Below are positions 26,062-35,068 of a DNA stretch of 64,000 nucleotides, piece after piece. The notes beneath the pieces were generated by a model. It saw nothing but the letters and a program-made list of their open reading frames with translations. It did no database searches and was not told the DNA's origin. The first letter of the stretch is position 1. Each line of letters begins with the position of its first letter. The stretch is taken from positions 1,116,001-1,180,000 of the forward strand of contig CP121470.1 in assembly GCA_030919125.1 (NCBI GenBank), written 5' to 3'. Both the position numbers and the translations under genes were made by a program. The DNA is from Methanoregula sp. SKADARSKE-2 (GTDB taxonomy: Archaea > Halobacteriota > Methanomicrobia > Methanomicrobiales > Methanospirillaceae).

Positions 26062-27174
26062 CTAATGTTCAACGATGATGGTCAGCAGATCGCTGTCGAT
26101 AAGTTTGTGAGTAAGGCCGACACGCTGGCCGGGATGTTTGACCGACTTTCCCCAGACTCGCGCATACCGGAACTTCTGAACAAATTCCCGGTGCAGTTTG
26201 TTACAGACATCTTCAACCGTGCTTCCCTTTCGTATAATCAGGGGCTCTTCAAGATCGGCCTCGCCACCGTGGGGTTTGAGATAGAGCCGGATAAAACCGA
26301 GGCAGTCATAGAGTGCATCCTTGAGCTCCTCGAGATGGTAGCCCGCCGCAGCCGAGATCATTATCGGCTGGCTTCCGAAGCGTTCCGCAATATCGTGCTC
26401 GATCTCAAGATAGCGTTCCTTATCCACGAGATCGACTTTATTGACAGCGATAAAGGCAGGGATATAGACACGGTTGCCCTGCACTGCATCGATGAGGTCA
26501 TCCTGCGTCGCATTCCCGCGGATGAGGATGTCGGCGTTCATCATCTTGCTCTCGGCAAGAATCGAGCGCACCTCTTCGATATCCAGATCGAGCGTCCCGA
26601 CTGCGTTGAGCCGGACACCTCCCATCGATGACTTCTTGATGGTGATATCAGGCTTCGGTACATTGACCCGGATGCCGGCGTCGTACAGTTCCTTCAGGAG
26701 CACGTCGAAGTGCCGCTCATTGAAGACATCGACAAGAATAATGATGATATCCGCGCCACGGACGACGGCGATCACTTCCTTGCCACGGCCTTTACCCATT
26801 GCCGCTCCAGCAATCAGGCCGGGGATATCGAGGAGCTGGATCTTCGCACCCTTGTGCTCCAGTGCGCCGGGAACAACGGTGAGAGTAGTGAAAGCGTATG
26901 CCGCAACGGCACTCGCGGTGCCGGTCAGCTTATTGAGAAGTGTACTCTTACCGGTCGAAGGGAAACCAACGAGAACTGCTGTGGCGTCCCCGGATTTCTT
27001 GACGGAATAGCCCTCACCGCCACCGCCCGCTTTCATTGCGCGGTTGACAGCCTCATCGCGGAGACGCGCTATTTTTGCCTTCACTCTGCCGATGTGCTTT
27101 GACGTAGCCTTGTTATACGGAGTTTTGACGAGCTCATCTTCGAGCTCTTTTATCTGATCTTCAAGACTACTCAT
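26062..27174 (-). CDS. DRG-family GTP-binding protein
   Basis: A 370-residue GTPase. An N-terminal coiled helix (residues 1-50) precedes the G domain: G1 LVGFPSTGKSTLLNKLTG near 68, G3 DIPGLIAGAAMGKGRG near 115, G4 NKVDLVD near 247. A C-terminal TGS domain has GSTVEDVCNKLHREFVQKFR near 310. DRG proteins associate with translating ribosomes in eukaryotes. Archaea have one copy, and this one is full length. Monocistronic. Confidence 0.96.
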   Translation of the reverse strand: MSSLEDQIKELEDELVKTPYNKATSKHIGRVKAKIARLRDEAVNRAMKAGGGGEGYSVKKSGDATAVLVGFPSTGKSTLLNKLTGTASAVAAYAFTTLTVVPGALEHKGAKIQLLDIPGLIAGAAMGKGRGKEVIAVVRGADIIIILVDVFNERHFDVLLKELYDAGIRVNVPKPDITIKKSSMGGVRLNAVGTLDLDIEEVRSILAESKMMNADILIRGNATQDDLIDAVQGNRVYIPAFIAVNKVDLVDKERYLEIEHDIAERFGSQPIMISAAAGYHLEELKDALYDCLGFIRLYLKPHGGEADLEEPLIIRKGSTVEDVCNKLHREFVQKFRYARVWGKSVKHPGQRVGLTHKLIDSDLLTIIVEH

Positions 27175-27982
27175 TCTTATATTAATCGCCGCACGACCGA
27201 GATATAGTTATTTACCCTGACGGACTCTGCGGTGGGCAGGAGGGGATATTGATTCAACGCAGGGGGATCCACTACTGCCCCAAAGTATGCCAATATGCGA
27301 GATTCAGTACGCAAAACCATTTATGAACAACGAAGACCGCAGGGGACGTAAATGCGAGCCCGGCACCTTCTTCTCCCCGGGGCTGCAGAGCTATCCCTGC
27401 CCCGGATGCCTGAAGTGAACCCCTCTACGATTCGTGCGGAACCCGATCTCTACCGGGATGCTCAGCCGGGTTCACCGGGGCAGCAATCGCTATCGGCGAA
27501 CTGCTCGTTATCCCGGCAATTGTCAAAAGGGTCTGTCTCAATCTGGATGAAGATCAAGGCCGAGGAGGTACCTCGCGTATTGCCGGAGGGTGAGTGCACT
27601 TATTCCAGGGATTTTGTGAGACCGCGGTTAAAAACCCGGAGAGATCGATGGTCTCTTTCAGCACCGGGGGTGGATCATAAACCTGAAAATTCCCCGCATG
27701 GCAGGTGGCAGGCTTTGTTTACCCGTTGTCTCATGGTTGGGAAGAGAGGATGCAAGGGAAGAGGGCAGCTCTTCTCCCCGAGATCGTTAGCAATCTCCGG
27801 GATCCTTGACACTACGGAATGGCAAATGCCGGCCATCACGAAGGTATCGTGATCGTTGAAGGAGGGAGAGTTCCCCATCGTCAGGAACCTTACTCAAGCT
27901 CCTTTCCGGATTAAATCCTGCACCGGGACAACCCGTAAAAAACTATAAGTAAACACATCGCCCATTTTATTAGGCAACTCTT
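27175..27982. other. 808-bp region without an established gene
   Basis: No complete gene is recognised. A 31-codon frame at 27323-27418 (MNNEDRRGRKCEPGTFFSPG, ending YPCPGCLK) has a CxxC pair and may be a micro-protein or a fragment. Downstream, 27419-27600 reads in one frame GFTGAAIAIGELLVIPAIVK, which is membrane-like but lacks a start. A frame at 27352-27852 is open but has no protein-like features. The stretch may hold remnants of lost genes. Confidence 0.35.
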
Positions 27983-28057
27983 GCTGCTATAGTGTAGTCC
28001 GGCCAATCATGCGAGCCTCTCACGCTCGCGACTGGGGTTCGAATCCCCATAGCAGCA
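27983..28057 (+). tRNA. tRNA-Glu (CTC)
   Basis: Acceptor arms GCTGCTA/TAGCAGC are perfect, T-arm TGGGG-TTCGAAT-CCCCA. The anticodon stem CGAGC/GCTCG encloses CTCTCAC, anticodon CTC. Length 75 nt, discriminator A. Confidence 0.95.
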
Positions 28058-28318
28058 TCCGGGTGGACGGCTTCACCCAGCACTCCTTTTTCTGGATTAT
28101 GAAGGATTTTTTTCGAGATCTGATCCTTTTGATCTCCTGCATCCACTTCGTAAGATAGTGGATCCGTGCGAATCCTGCCATGATCTCCCCGGCCCGGGCC
28201 GTACACCCGGCAGTCACTTTCATCCATCCTGAAATGTTCCGGGTATTATAAAAAATTGGGGCTGAAAATATCCGGTGGGTCTCGGATTTTTGCGTTCGGG
28301 AGGAAAAAAGCAATTTTA

Positions 28319-28684
28319 TCAGGGACGGAGGGCGCCGCCGATCGCCCCTCCGATGAACGAGAGGATGGGGAAGTAGAAGAGGGCGAGCACCAGGAAGAGG
28401 ACACCGGTGAACGGGGGGAACGCGGGGACAGCCTTGGAGAGGAGGGAGGTACTCAGCTCGAAATCGATGCCCACAACAACAGCACCGATAAGCCCGGCAA
28501 CGACACCGGCCTTCGCCCCGTTGATGTGCCCCTTCCCGATGATCAGGCCCGCCGCAACACCTCCGATGACCGGACTGATGAAGGGGATCAGTCTCAGGAT
28601 ATTGATCGTAACGAGTGAGAGAAGAAGCATCACCACAACACCGCCAACAATGGCAGTCCCGAACCGTATATCGTTCTTATCCAT
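28319..28684 (-). CDS. small membrane protein, DUF5518 type
   Basis: A 121-residue hydrophobic protein beginning MDKNDIRFGTAIVGGVVVML. Four membrane segments are visible at roughly 9-30, 35-58, 60-80 and 95-118, with Gly-rich repeats (VIGGVAAGLIIG; GAKAGVVAGLIGAVVVG). This matches the DUF5518 pattern common in methanogens and haloarchaea; no function is known. ATG 28684 removes an unlikely upstream extension. Confidence 0.75.
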   Translation of the reverse strand: MDKNDIRFGTAIVGGVVVMLLLSLVTINILRLIPFISPVIGGVAAGLIIGKGHINGAKAGVVAGLIGAVVVGIDFELSTSLLSKAVPAFPPFTGVLFLVLALFYFPILSFIGGAIGGALRP

Positions 28685-28802
28685 ACCAAGCACATCAGCC
28701 GGGAGAATAAAAAGGTTAGCGGTTTGTATTCCGGCCCTCTGCCCGTTCCGGGGGCGAACGACGTCAGCATAAGCAAAACACCGCACGAAAAATGTTGATG
28801 CT

Positions 28803-29072
28803 TCAAGAAGCAACCCGGAGTGACAGTGAGGATGAGATCAAAACGAGATATGCCGATTCCGGCGTTCGAACCCCGCGAAACAGAGGGTGAGGAATCTTTT
28901 GACGATCATTGTGACCCTCTTCTTTTTTGATCACAATTTTTATCGCTCTCTCTTTGTAGTCAGCTTCGAAGATCCCGAACGTTTCTGAAATCGGGAAGCC
29001 TCTTAAAGTGCGGTCATATCTCTTGCGGGTCATACGTTTGAGATCGTCGCCTTCGGAGATCACCTTTCCCAT
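28803..29072 (-). CDS. small basic protein of unknown function
   Basis: An 89-residue frame starting MGKVISEGDDLKRMTRKRYD, with GGAGG six bases ahead of the ATG, followed by FPISETFGIFEADYKERAIK and IVIKKEE. The first 55 residues look like a real small alpha/beta protein. The last 30 residues look less protein-like, so the gene may be frameshifted near its end. It is divergent from the gene at 29232. Family unknown. Confidence 0.42.
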   Translation of the reverse strand: MGKVISEGDDLKRMTRKRYDRTLRGFPISETFGIFEADYKERAIKIVIKKEEGHNDRQKIPHPLFRGVRTPESAYLVLISSSLSLRVAS

Positions 29073-29231
29073 TCCGTTCCTCCGTTTCCTGATCGAGGGA
29101 TGTACATAAATTTGCGCGATTTCCCCTTCCGGGAAAAATTTCGGGCCTGTGCCTCCGTTCTGCCCGTATTTTCGTCGATTTATGAGGGAAACATTAATTA
29201 TTGTAACCCGGCATATCCCTATTGGAGATTT

Positions 29232-29639
29232 ATGAGCAGGGAGAAGATTAGAGTCCCGGGAAAAGCCTATGAGGAGCTGACCTCGCTCCAGCGTGAGATT
29301 CATTTCACGCTCGATCACAACGATACGGTAAAGAAGGCGGAAGACCGCGGATACATGGTTGCCGCAAACTGGATCCGGCAGAACGAAAATGCCTATAAGG
29401 TCGGTTTCTCATGGGGTTTTGAACCCATGAAGGACGAACCGCAGAGCCTCATCCGCGATCTCCCCCAGAGGGAGGTTCCCCAAGTCCGGAGGACGATCAC
29501 GCACCCCCCCATGCAGACCATGGAACGGGTTGATCCCCCCGAACGCAGATCTCCATCGCGATCCAAGCAGCGATCATCGGGTTCCAGTGACAATGGTATT
29601 TTTTCCGGTATCAAAAAGTGGCTCGGGAAATACTTCTGA
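29232..29639 (+). CDS. hypothetical protein, helical N-terminus and basic disordered tail
   Basis: A 135-residue protein from ATG 29232 (MSREKIRVPGKAYEELTSLQ). Residues 5-60 appear helical and charged; 60-80 contain IRQNENAYKVGFSWGFEPM; residues 85-125 are Pro/Arg/Ser-rich and probably disordered; the end GIFSGIKKWLGKYF is amphipathic. No family is recognised. An AT-rich tract (attaattatt) about 35 bp upstream could be its promoter. The basic tail suggests nucleic-acid or membrane contact, which is only an inference. Confidence 0.6.
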   Translation: MSREKIRVPGKAYEELTSLQREIHFTLDHNDTVKKAEDRGYMVAANWIRQNENAYKVGFSWGFEPMKDEPQSLIRDLPQREVPQVRRTITHPPMQTMERVDPPERRSPSRSKQRSSGSSDNGIFSGIKKWLGKYF

Positions 29640-29842
29640 TATAGTTCATCTCTTTTATTTTCCCATACAATATCTCGGTGTGTTCCTGTCAGATGAGAGA
29701 ATCCGGCATTTTCTCCCTGAAGGAAGGGGCACTCGGAAACCTTGTTTCTGGGAAAAAGTTCCTGATTCGCAACAATAAGGGTAGAATCAAAATAGCTCCA
29801 ACGAACAAGTACTCTCATTATCATTTGCTGGAGTGAATTAGG

Positions 29843-30190
29843 TTGGCTCGGGAACTTTCGGAGAAAGATATTGCACTACTGAAAAAACTCGCCCCGGAAT
29901 GCGGAGATCTCTCCTGCTCGGGTTCGGGTCATATGTTCCACTCGATCCTCCCCCCGGTCTCGAACCACTTCTCGGAGGACCCGAGAGATTTTATCCGGAG
30001 GATCAGTTCCCTCTCAACGGAAGAGCTCACCTATGTCATAGCTCTGATCCAGACGGGCGAGGAGAGTCTCGGGTGCCTTCCGGTAGAAGACGTAGAAGCT
30101 CTCGTCCATTACGTTCACGACAAAATTTCCCCCGAGACTGCTCAGTTGATCCTTGCGGCGTATGAATCGGGCGACGGGTGCGGGGTATAG
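29843..30190 (+). CDS. hypothetical small helical protein
   Basis: A 115-residue protein starting at TTG 29843 (MARELSEKDIALLKKLAPEC), with GGAG about 11 bp upstream. It is helical by pattern, with SLSTEELTYVIALIQTGEES and PVEDVEALVHYVHDKISPET. Cysteines occur at C20, C25, C78 and C113. No catalytic motif is seen and I do not recognise the family. It precedes the HEAT-repeat gene by 16 bp in the same direction, so the two probably form an operon. Confidence 0.6.
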   Translation: MARELSEKDIALLKKLAPECGDLSCSGSGHMFHSILPPVSNHFSEDPRDFIRRISSLSTEELTYVIALIQTGEESLGCLPVEDVEALVHYVHDKISPETAQLILAAYESGDGCGV

Positions 30191-30206
30191 GAACACCCGC
30201 ATTTTT

Positions 30207-30695
30207 ATGGATTCGCGAGATAACCGTGCTACGGCAGAAACATCCTGTCATTCAGCGGTAAAAACCCCATCGGTCAGGAAACGCCGGGAAACTGCAGAGG
30301 TTCTGGGAAGATCCGGCAACCCGGCCGCGATTCCTGCCCTCTTAACAACGCTCAGTGATCCTTCCCTGGAAGTCCGCAAGGCCGCGATCCTCGCCCTCGG
30401 TCGAATCCGGGATTCCGACGCGGTTCCCGGACTTGTCTGCAGCTTGGAAGATCCCGATCCCCGCGTCCGGGTAGTGGCAATTTCAGCGCTCGGAATGATA
30501 AAGGACCGTTCGATCTCTCCTGCACTCATCCATTGTCTCAATGACCGGGACATGACGGTGAGAATGGGGGCGATCGAAGTCCTGGGCAGACTGGGCGTGA
30601 CATGCGCCCTCAGCCCCTTGGAGAGACTCCTTCTCGATCCATCTTCGGATATCCGGGTGGCAGCCGGTAGGGCGATCGAGAGAATTCGTAAATAA
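30207..30695 (+). CDS. HEAT/PBS-lyase-repeat protein
   Basis: A 162-residue protein. After a short polar N-terminus it consists of about four 31-residue HEAT-like repeats (PAAIPALLTTLSDPSLEVRK; DAVPGLVCSLEDPDPRVRVV; SISPALIHCLNDRDMTVRMG; CALSPLERLLLDPSSDIRVA). Such repeats bind other proteins; no enzyme domain is present. ATG 30207 is chosen over an upstream start that would overlap the preceding gene. Partner unknown. Confidence 0.78.
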   Translation: MDSRDNRATAETSCHSAVKTPSVRKRRETAEVLGRSGNPAAIPALLTTLSDPSLEVRKAAILALGRIRDSDAVPGLVCSLEDPDPRVRVVAISALGMIKDRSISPALIHCLNDRDMTVRMGAIEVLGRLGVTCALSPLERLLLDPSSDIRVAAGRAIERIRK

Positions 30696-30996
30696 CTCAC
30701 CCGGCAAATCCCGCACAACCTTTTTTTGCCAGTCTTCAACAAGTACGATTGCAGGAACGGGATCGCTAAAAATGGCAGAAAAATTTTCTCTGATGGGGCA
30801 TGTTACGAGCTTCTTCCCGCTCGTGCCGTAGTCGCCTTCCTTGCGGTCCTGATCATCGGGATAGTATTTGTGCAACCCGCGACCGGTGCATAATCCATCT
30901 CTCCTCGCTGAACGAGGAGAGGGCAGGAACAAGGCCTGAACGTGAGGATTCATATAAAAAAATACCTCAACTGAACCAATTCCGGAGGAATCCGGC
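30696..30996. other. 301-bp region with a possible membrane-peptide remnant
   Basis: ATG at 30773 opens MAEKFSLMGHVTSFFPLVP then stops at TAG. A different frame over the same bases continues as ARAVVAFLAVLIIGIVFV to a TAA at about 30891. This resembles a small membrane protein split by a frameshift. Nothing else is visible. Confidence 0.3.
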
Positions 30997-31119
30997 ATTA
31001 TCAGGGCCGGGGATCTTGTGAAGGCATTTGGCGATCTTAAAGCGGCTGATGGGATACAATTCTCCGTAAAGAGGGGGGAGAAATCTCCGGATTTCTCGGG
31101 CCGAAGGGTGGTGGCAGGG
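30997..31119 (+). pseudogene. remnant of an ABC transporter ATP-binding protein
   Basis: In one frame the sequence reads IIRAGDLVKAFGDLKAADGI then QFSVKRG; after a one-base shift in a run of G it reads GEISGFLGPKGGGR. This is the N-terminus of an ABC-type export ATPase (DLVKxFGxLxAxDGIxFxV, then GEIxGFLGPNGAGKTT) with a broken frame and a damaged Walker A (no GKT). The rest of the ATPase is missing; the stretch ends against the convergent methyltransferase gene. Confidence 0.6.
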
Positions 31120-31217
31120 CTTCTGCCATCTTATCGGATGATTCAGAGCGCGAGAGAGACCAGATGCACATTTTCCTGCACGAAGTCTTTTTGCTCGCAT
31201 TCTCAAAGATCGCCATC

Positions 31218-31772
31218 TTACGGGGTACGTACCATTTTCAGGACATACAGGACTTCGTCTTCAACAATCTGCTCACGAACAATCTCCGAAGAAAAACCCT
31301 GCCGAGAAAAGAGAACTTCCACTTCATGAAGCCCAGTGAGTGAAGATATCAGGATCAGAATTCTCCCTTTCCGGGCGAGAACATCTCCCACGGTTTGTGC
31401 AAATCTCTCTATCAGATCCCGGCCATCAGGCCCGCCATCGAGAGCGTACTCCAGCCAGTCGTCGATCCGCTCTTCCGGGCTTGTGGGCAGATAGGGGGGA
31501 TTGAAGATAACAAGATCGAACGATCCGCAGATCCCGGCGAGAAGATCCGTGCGGATGATCTCAGCCCCACGCCTTCTCGCAGCCACAACTGCATGGGGGT
31601 TTATATCAGTTGCAACAACCTGACCAGCACGGGAAAGTTCTGCGGCGATCAAGCCCGAGCCCGTACCGGTTTCCAGGACCTGATCCCCGGTACTCACCTC
31701 GGCGAGTGCTGCCTCGAGCAGAAGATAGGTGTCTGCTTCGGGCCAGTAGACCTGGGCGGGATCGTAATTCAT
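31218..31772 (-). CDS. HemK2/PrmC-type glutamine N5-methyltransferase
   Basis: A 184-residue SAM enzyme: YWPEADTYLLLEAAL near residue 9, SAM motif VLETGTGSGLIAAELS near 33, and catalytic FDLVIFNPPYLPTS near 86. The NPPY motif marks N-methyltransfer to amide or amine; HemK2/Mtq2-type enzymes methylate the GGQ glutamine of aRF1/eRF1. It is a single gene and lacks the N-terminal domain of bacterial PrmC, as usual in archaea. Confidence 0.88.
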   Translation of the reverse strand: MNYDPAQVYWPEADTYLLLEAALAEVSTGDQVLETGTGSGLIAAELSRAGQVVATDINPHAVVAARRRGAEIIRTDLLAGICGSFDLVIFNPPYLPTSPEERIDDWLEYALDGGPDGRDLIERFAQTVGDVLARKGRILILISSLTGLHEVEVLFSRQGFSSEIVREQIVEDEVLYVLKMVRTP

Positions 31773-31908
31773 CCCTGAAAAATACGACCCACCGGGTAAA
31801 AAGGGATCGCACGAGAGCAGGAGAGGTCACTTTATAAAATTCCTGTCACGAAAGGTATCCTTATAGGTCCCGGGTTACCCATAATAATAAAGATCAGAGG
31901 AGTTTCCC

Positions 31909-32601
31909 ATGAATACGACCCGTTCGCAGCTCTGCTTTCTTATCGTGCTTGCGCTGGTAATAATGCCTGTATCCGGAGAGGGCAATATCACGAGTACCCC
32001 GGTCATCCCGACCACGACAATCACAAACATCACGGTCACGACCGTTCCCCCGACCCCCGCCAATACCTCCGGAACGATTGCCCCGCAAACACCAACAACC
32101 CTGCCGGCGGCAACCCTGCCAAACGCGACAACGGTAACGACCGAGGCGACGCAACCACTGACCGGGGATCTCTTTGTTGTATCTTCCCCGGCAGGGGCCA
32201 ACCTCCTGATCGATGGCATCTATCGTGGCAGCACACCGGTTAACCTGACGGGACTCGCGGCAGGAAGTCACCTCCTGCGCCTCACCCTGAGCGGATACTA
32301 CGATTATGAGACGAGCATCTATGTGATCCCGGGGGAGACTATCCCTGCTTATGGAACGCTCCCCCCCTTGGGAAATACCAACCCGCAGCAGGCTGTCCAG
32401 GATACCCCGGCCACGGTGCCACAGACCCCGATCACGACTGTCGTGATTGTCCAACCCACGCCAACCTCAACTCCTGCACCAACACCGGCCGGGATCCTCG
32501 GAAACCCCACACTGCTCGCAGCGATAATCGGGGTCATTACCGCGTCGCTCGGAGCGGCAGCGGCTTTCCTGACCCATATCGGGAAGTTCAGGAAGGGTTA
32601 G
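31909..32601 (+). CDS. secreted PEGA-domain surface protein with C-terminal anchor
   Basis: A 230-residue protein. A signal peptide (LCFLIVLALVIMPVSG, residues 8-23) is followed by a Thr/Pro/Asn-rich stalk (26-82) with several N-x-S/T sites. A PEGA domain (86-150; GDLFVVSSPAGANLLIDGIY, then GSTPVNLTGLAAGSH) follows, then another Pro/Thr stalk and a C-terminal hydrophobic segment (201-222) ending in a basic tail. This is a cell-envelope protein; ligand unknown. GAGGAG precedes ATG 31909 and ATAATAATAA at 31881-31890 may be the promoter. Confidence 0.85.
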   Translation: MNTTRSQLCFLIVLALVIMPVSGEGNITSTPVIPTTTITNITVTTVPPTPANTSGTIAPQTPTTLPAATLPNATTVTTEATQPLTGDLFVVSSPAGANLLIDGIYRGSTPVNLTGLAAGSHLLRLTLSGYYDYETSIYVIPGETIPAYGTLPPLGNTNPQQAVQDTPATVPQTPITTVVIVQPTPTSTPAPTPAGILGNPTLLAAIIGVITASLGAAAAFLTHIGKFRKG

Positions 32602-32802
32602 GGCCTAAAAGCAAACTTTTTTCCGGGCGGGTCTTCGATTGCGATTACCGCACTTCACGTTTGCATTCGGTACGAAATCTGCCAGAGGTGTGGGGGCTCC
32701 TGATACTTTCGAACCCGATACCATATATGAGAGTTAACCGGATTCAATCCAGCAGCAATTTAAAAAAATGCCTCCCAGATCTTGGAGAAGAGCAAGAACT
32801 GC

Positions 32803-33965
32803 ATGCGAACACTCGTTGAAGATGCACGGAATGGTTCGATCACGCCCCGGATGCGGCAGGCATGCAGCGCGGGAAGCGATCTGTCGGTATTGGCAGGGAT
32901 CTCCGGACAAAGGTCAATGTAAATCTTGGGACATCGACCGGAAAAGTGAGCGTTGACGACGAGATTGAGAAGGCACGAATTGCAGAGACCTTCGGAGATG
33001 ACACCATCAGCGACCTTTCGATGGGAGGTGACATCACGGCTATCCGGAGATCTATCCTTTCCCATACTACCCTTCCGCTCACCACGGTCCCGGTTTACCA
33101 GACTGTGGCCGAGCACGGTTTCAGGGACATGACTTCCAGCGATATCCTTGATACCCTCCGTTTGCAGGTAAAAGAGGGGATCAGCTCCTGTGTCGTACAT
33201 TGCGTCAGCGGGGAGATGCTGAAACGGTATAAAAAGAAGAAGCGGGTTCTCGAGCTCGTTTCAAAAGGGGGTTCGATAACAAGCGCGTTCATGCTCCCCA
33301 ACAAGTGTGAAAATCCCTTCATCGAAAACTTCGACGAAGTGCTCTCCATCTGCAAGAAAAATGACAGTGTCCTCTCGCTCGGAAACACTGCGCGGAGCGG
33401 GTGTATTCACGACGCGAGGGATTCCATGCAGAGGGAGGAGATCCGCAACAATGCCCACCTTGCGGCAGAGGCCCACGACGCGGGAGTTCAGGTTATTATC
33501 GAGGGTTGCGGCGGTCATATCCGAGGCGATCGGATTGGACGGTATGTCAGGGATCAACGAAAAATTTCCCCCTTCCCGCTCTTTGTCGCCGGGCTTCTTC
33601 CCACAGATATCGGCGCAGGGTACGACCACATAGCCGGAGCGGTAGGTGGCAGCATGGCAAGTGCAGCCGGGGCAGACTACCTCTGTTTTATCACTCCTGC
33701 AGAACATCTTGGGCTTCCGGGGCCGGATGCGGTCAAGGAGGGGCTCATGGCATTCAGGATTGCAGCACATATCGGCGACACCGCAAAATACGGAAAGGAT
33801 GGGCCGGATAGAGAAGTGGCCGGGCTCCGGGCATCGCTCGACCGTGAAGGTCAGATCCGCTGTGCCTTGGATCCTGCACGGGCCCGGGAACTTACCGATG
33901 GGGAGGGCGAATGCACGTTAAGATTATGCGGGAATTTTAAATCGTCCCGTCCTCTCATCGGATGA
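32803..33965 (+). pseudogene. thiC: decaying ThiC paralogue (phosphomethylpyrimidine synthase-like)
   Basis: ATG 32803 starts a ThiC-like N-terminus (MRTLVEDARNGSITPRMR) that runs to a stop at 32920. The body continues in another frame, open from ATG 32862: SVGIGRDLRTKVNVNLGTST, then ISDLSMGGDITAIRRSIL, LPLTTVPVYQTVAEH and YLCFITPAEHLGLPGPDAV. The N-terminal linker is shortened and the frames do not join. The C-terminal cluster motif, normally CxxCx4C, reads ECTLRLCGNFKSS: two extra residues and no third cysteine. A radical-SAM ThiC should not work without it. An N-terminally trimmed protein could still be made. Confidence 0.65.
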
Positions 33966-35019
33966 TGGAATCACTGAAGATTCCACGCCCTGCGTTCTCC
34001 CCATGCCGCTGGTGGTTTATCGTTACCCGCAAAGGTGAGGTATTCGCATAGCAGTACACGCACAGATGCATGCAGGTTGAGTACTGCCCGATATCCTTGG
34101 CGACGATGCAATTGCAGGCATTCTTCTGCCCCGGATCCTTGAGCCACCGGGACGGACTGGCGGATGGTAAAGGGCCGGTCAGGGTCTGCTGCCCCGCTCT
34201 ACCGGGCTGCAGGAGATCCATCAGAATCGGATCCTTTCCGAACTCTTTTCTTATGAGATCGAAACTTATGCACTGGCCCGGCAGCACACCAAAAGCAGAG
34301 AGATCCCGGGGCTCTCCGCACGCAAAGAGGGAAAGACCCCAGCGGCGGTTGAGATCTGCAAGGCCAGCGCAGAATTCTCTCACTTCCGCATCGGTGAATT
34401 CGCGGACCGAGGGAAATCCCCTGGTGCGAAGGTTCCTCCTGACCTTTGCGTACTTTTCGATGTTTACAAAACTGAAGATCATCCGTTCGCAGTATGGGGA
34501 GATCCGATCGCCGATGAGTTCGATTCGTTCCAGAAGAGACCTGACGGTAATTGCATCCGAGAGAATGAGCGGATCAAACCGCCAGAGAAGCTTCCCCTTC
34601 CCAATTCGTTCGGACAACCGGATGAAGGTCTCTATCCGGTCTGCAACCGGAGGGAGATTCGGTTCCAGCCCATCCCGATCATAATCGTTGAGTGTATAAA
34701 GGAAGTAATACCCGTAGCCTCCACTCTCGATAGTGTTCAGGTTCTGGATAAAGGGTTCGGGGTTCTTCGACCAGAAGACAAAAAGCCGGGTTTTTTGGAA
34801 GGAGACATAAACGGGTTTGCCCCAGAACGGGCTCTTCCAGGTAACGTACCCGCTCCGGAGCCGGGAGATGAACCAGTCGCCATAGAACGCAGGGATATCC
34901 GTTGAACGGCTGGCAGAAACAATGAGCGGTGCAATGGCATCGACCGTTTGGGTCCCGCCATCCGGCAACCCGGGATCTCCAATCTCCAGCGGGAGACGTT
35001 CCCAGCCTCTCCATCGCAT
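33955..35019 (-). CDS. DUF1848 protein with C-terminal Fe-S-type cysteine motif
   Basis: A 354-residue protein. IVSASRSTDIPAFYGDWFIS near residue 32 and GKPVYVSFQ...FVFWSKNPEPF near 67 are typical of DUF1848. The C-terminus carries CNCIVAKDIGQYSTCMHLC followed by VYCYAN, a CxC and CxxxCxxC pattern resembling radical SAM cluster ligands. Function is unknown. The start could be internal near residue 29; the listed ATG is the longest reasonable one. Its 3' end overlaps the ThiC remnant by 11 bp, convergent. Confidence 0.8.
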   Translation of the reverse strand: MRWRGWERLPLEIGDPGLPDGGTQTVDAIAPLIVSASRSTDIPAFYGDWFISRLRSGYVTWKSPFWGKPVYVSFQKTRLFVFWSKNPEPFIQNLNTIESGGYGYYFLYTLNDYDRDGLEPNLPPVADRIETFIRLSERIGKGKLLWRFDPLILSDAITVRSLLERIELIGDRISPYCERMIFSFVNIEKYAKVRRNLRTRGFPSVREFTDAEVREFCAGLADLNRRWGLSLFACGEPRDLSAFGVLPGQCISFDLIRKEFGKDPILMDLLQPGRAGQQTLTGPLPSASPSRWLKDPGQKNACNCIVAKDIGQYSTCMHLCVYCYANTSPLRVTINHQRHGENAGRGIFSDSIIR

Positions 35020-35068
35020 TCCCTCTTTCCCCCACCGTTTTTACGTCTCCCGGTAGAGCGGAAAACCG

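Noticed and set aside
27352..27852. A 166-codon plus-strand frame.
   Set aside because: Its composition is irregular, with no domain-like pattern, no ribosome site and no match to known families; open by chance in GC-rich DNA.
27970..28227. An open minus-strand frame across tRNA-Glu, containing GIRTPVASVRGSHDWPDYT.
   Set aside because: The latter part is antisense to the tRNA and is a well-known false-protein pattern. A TATA-like box near 28248 exists on that strand, but no credible product follows.
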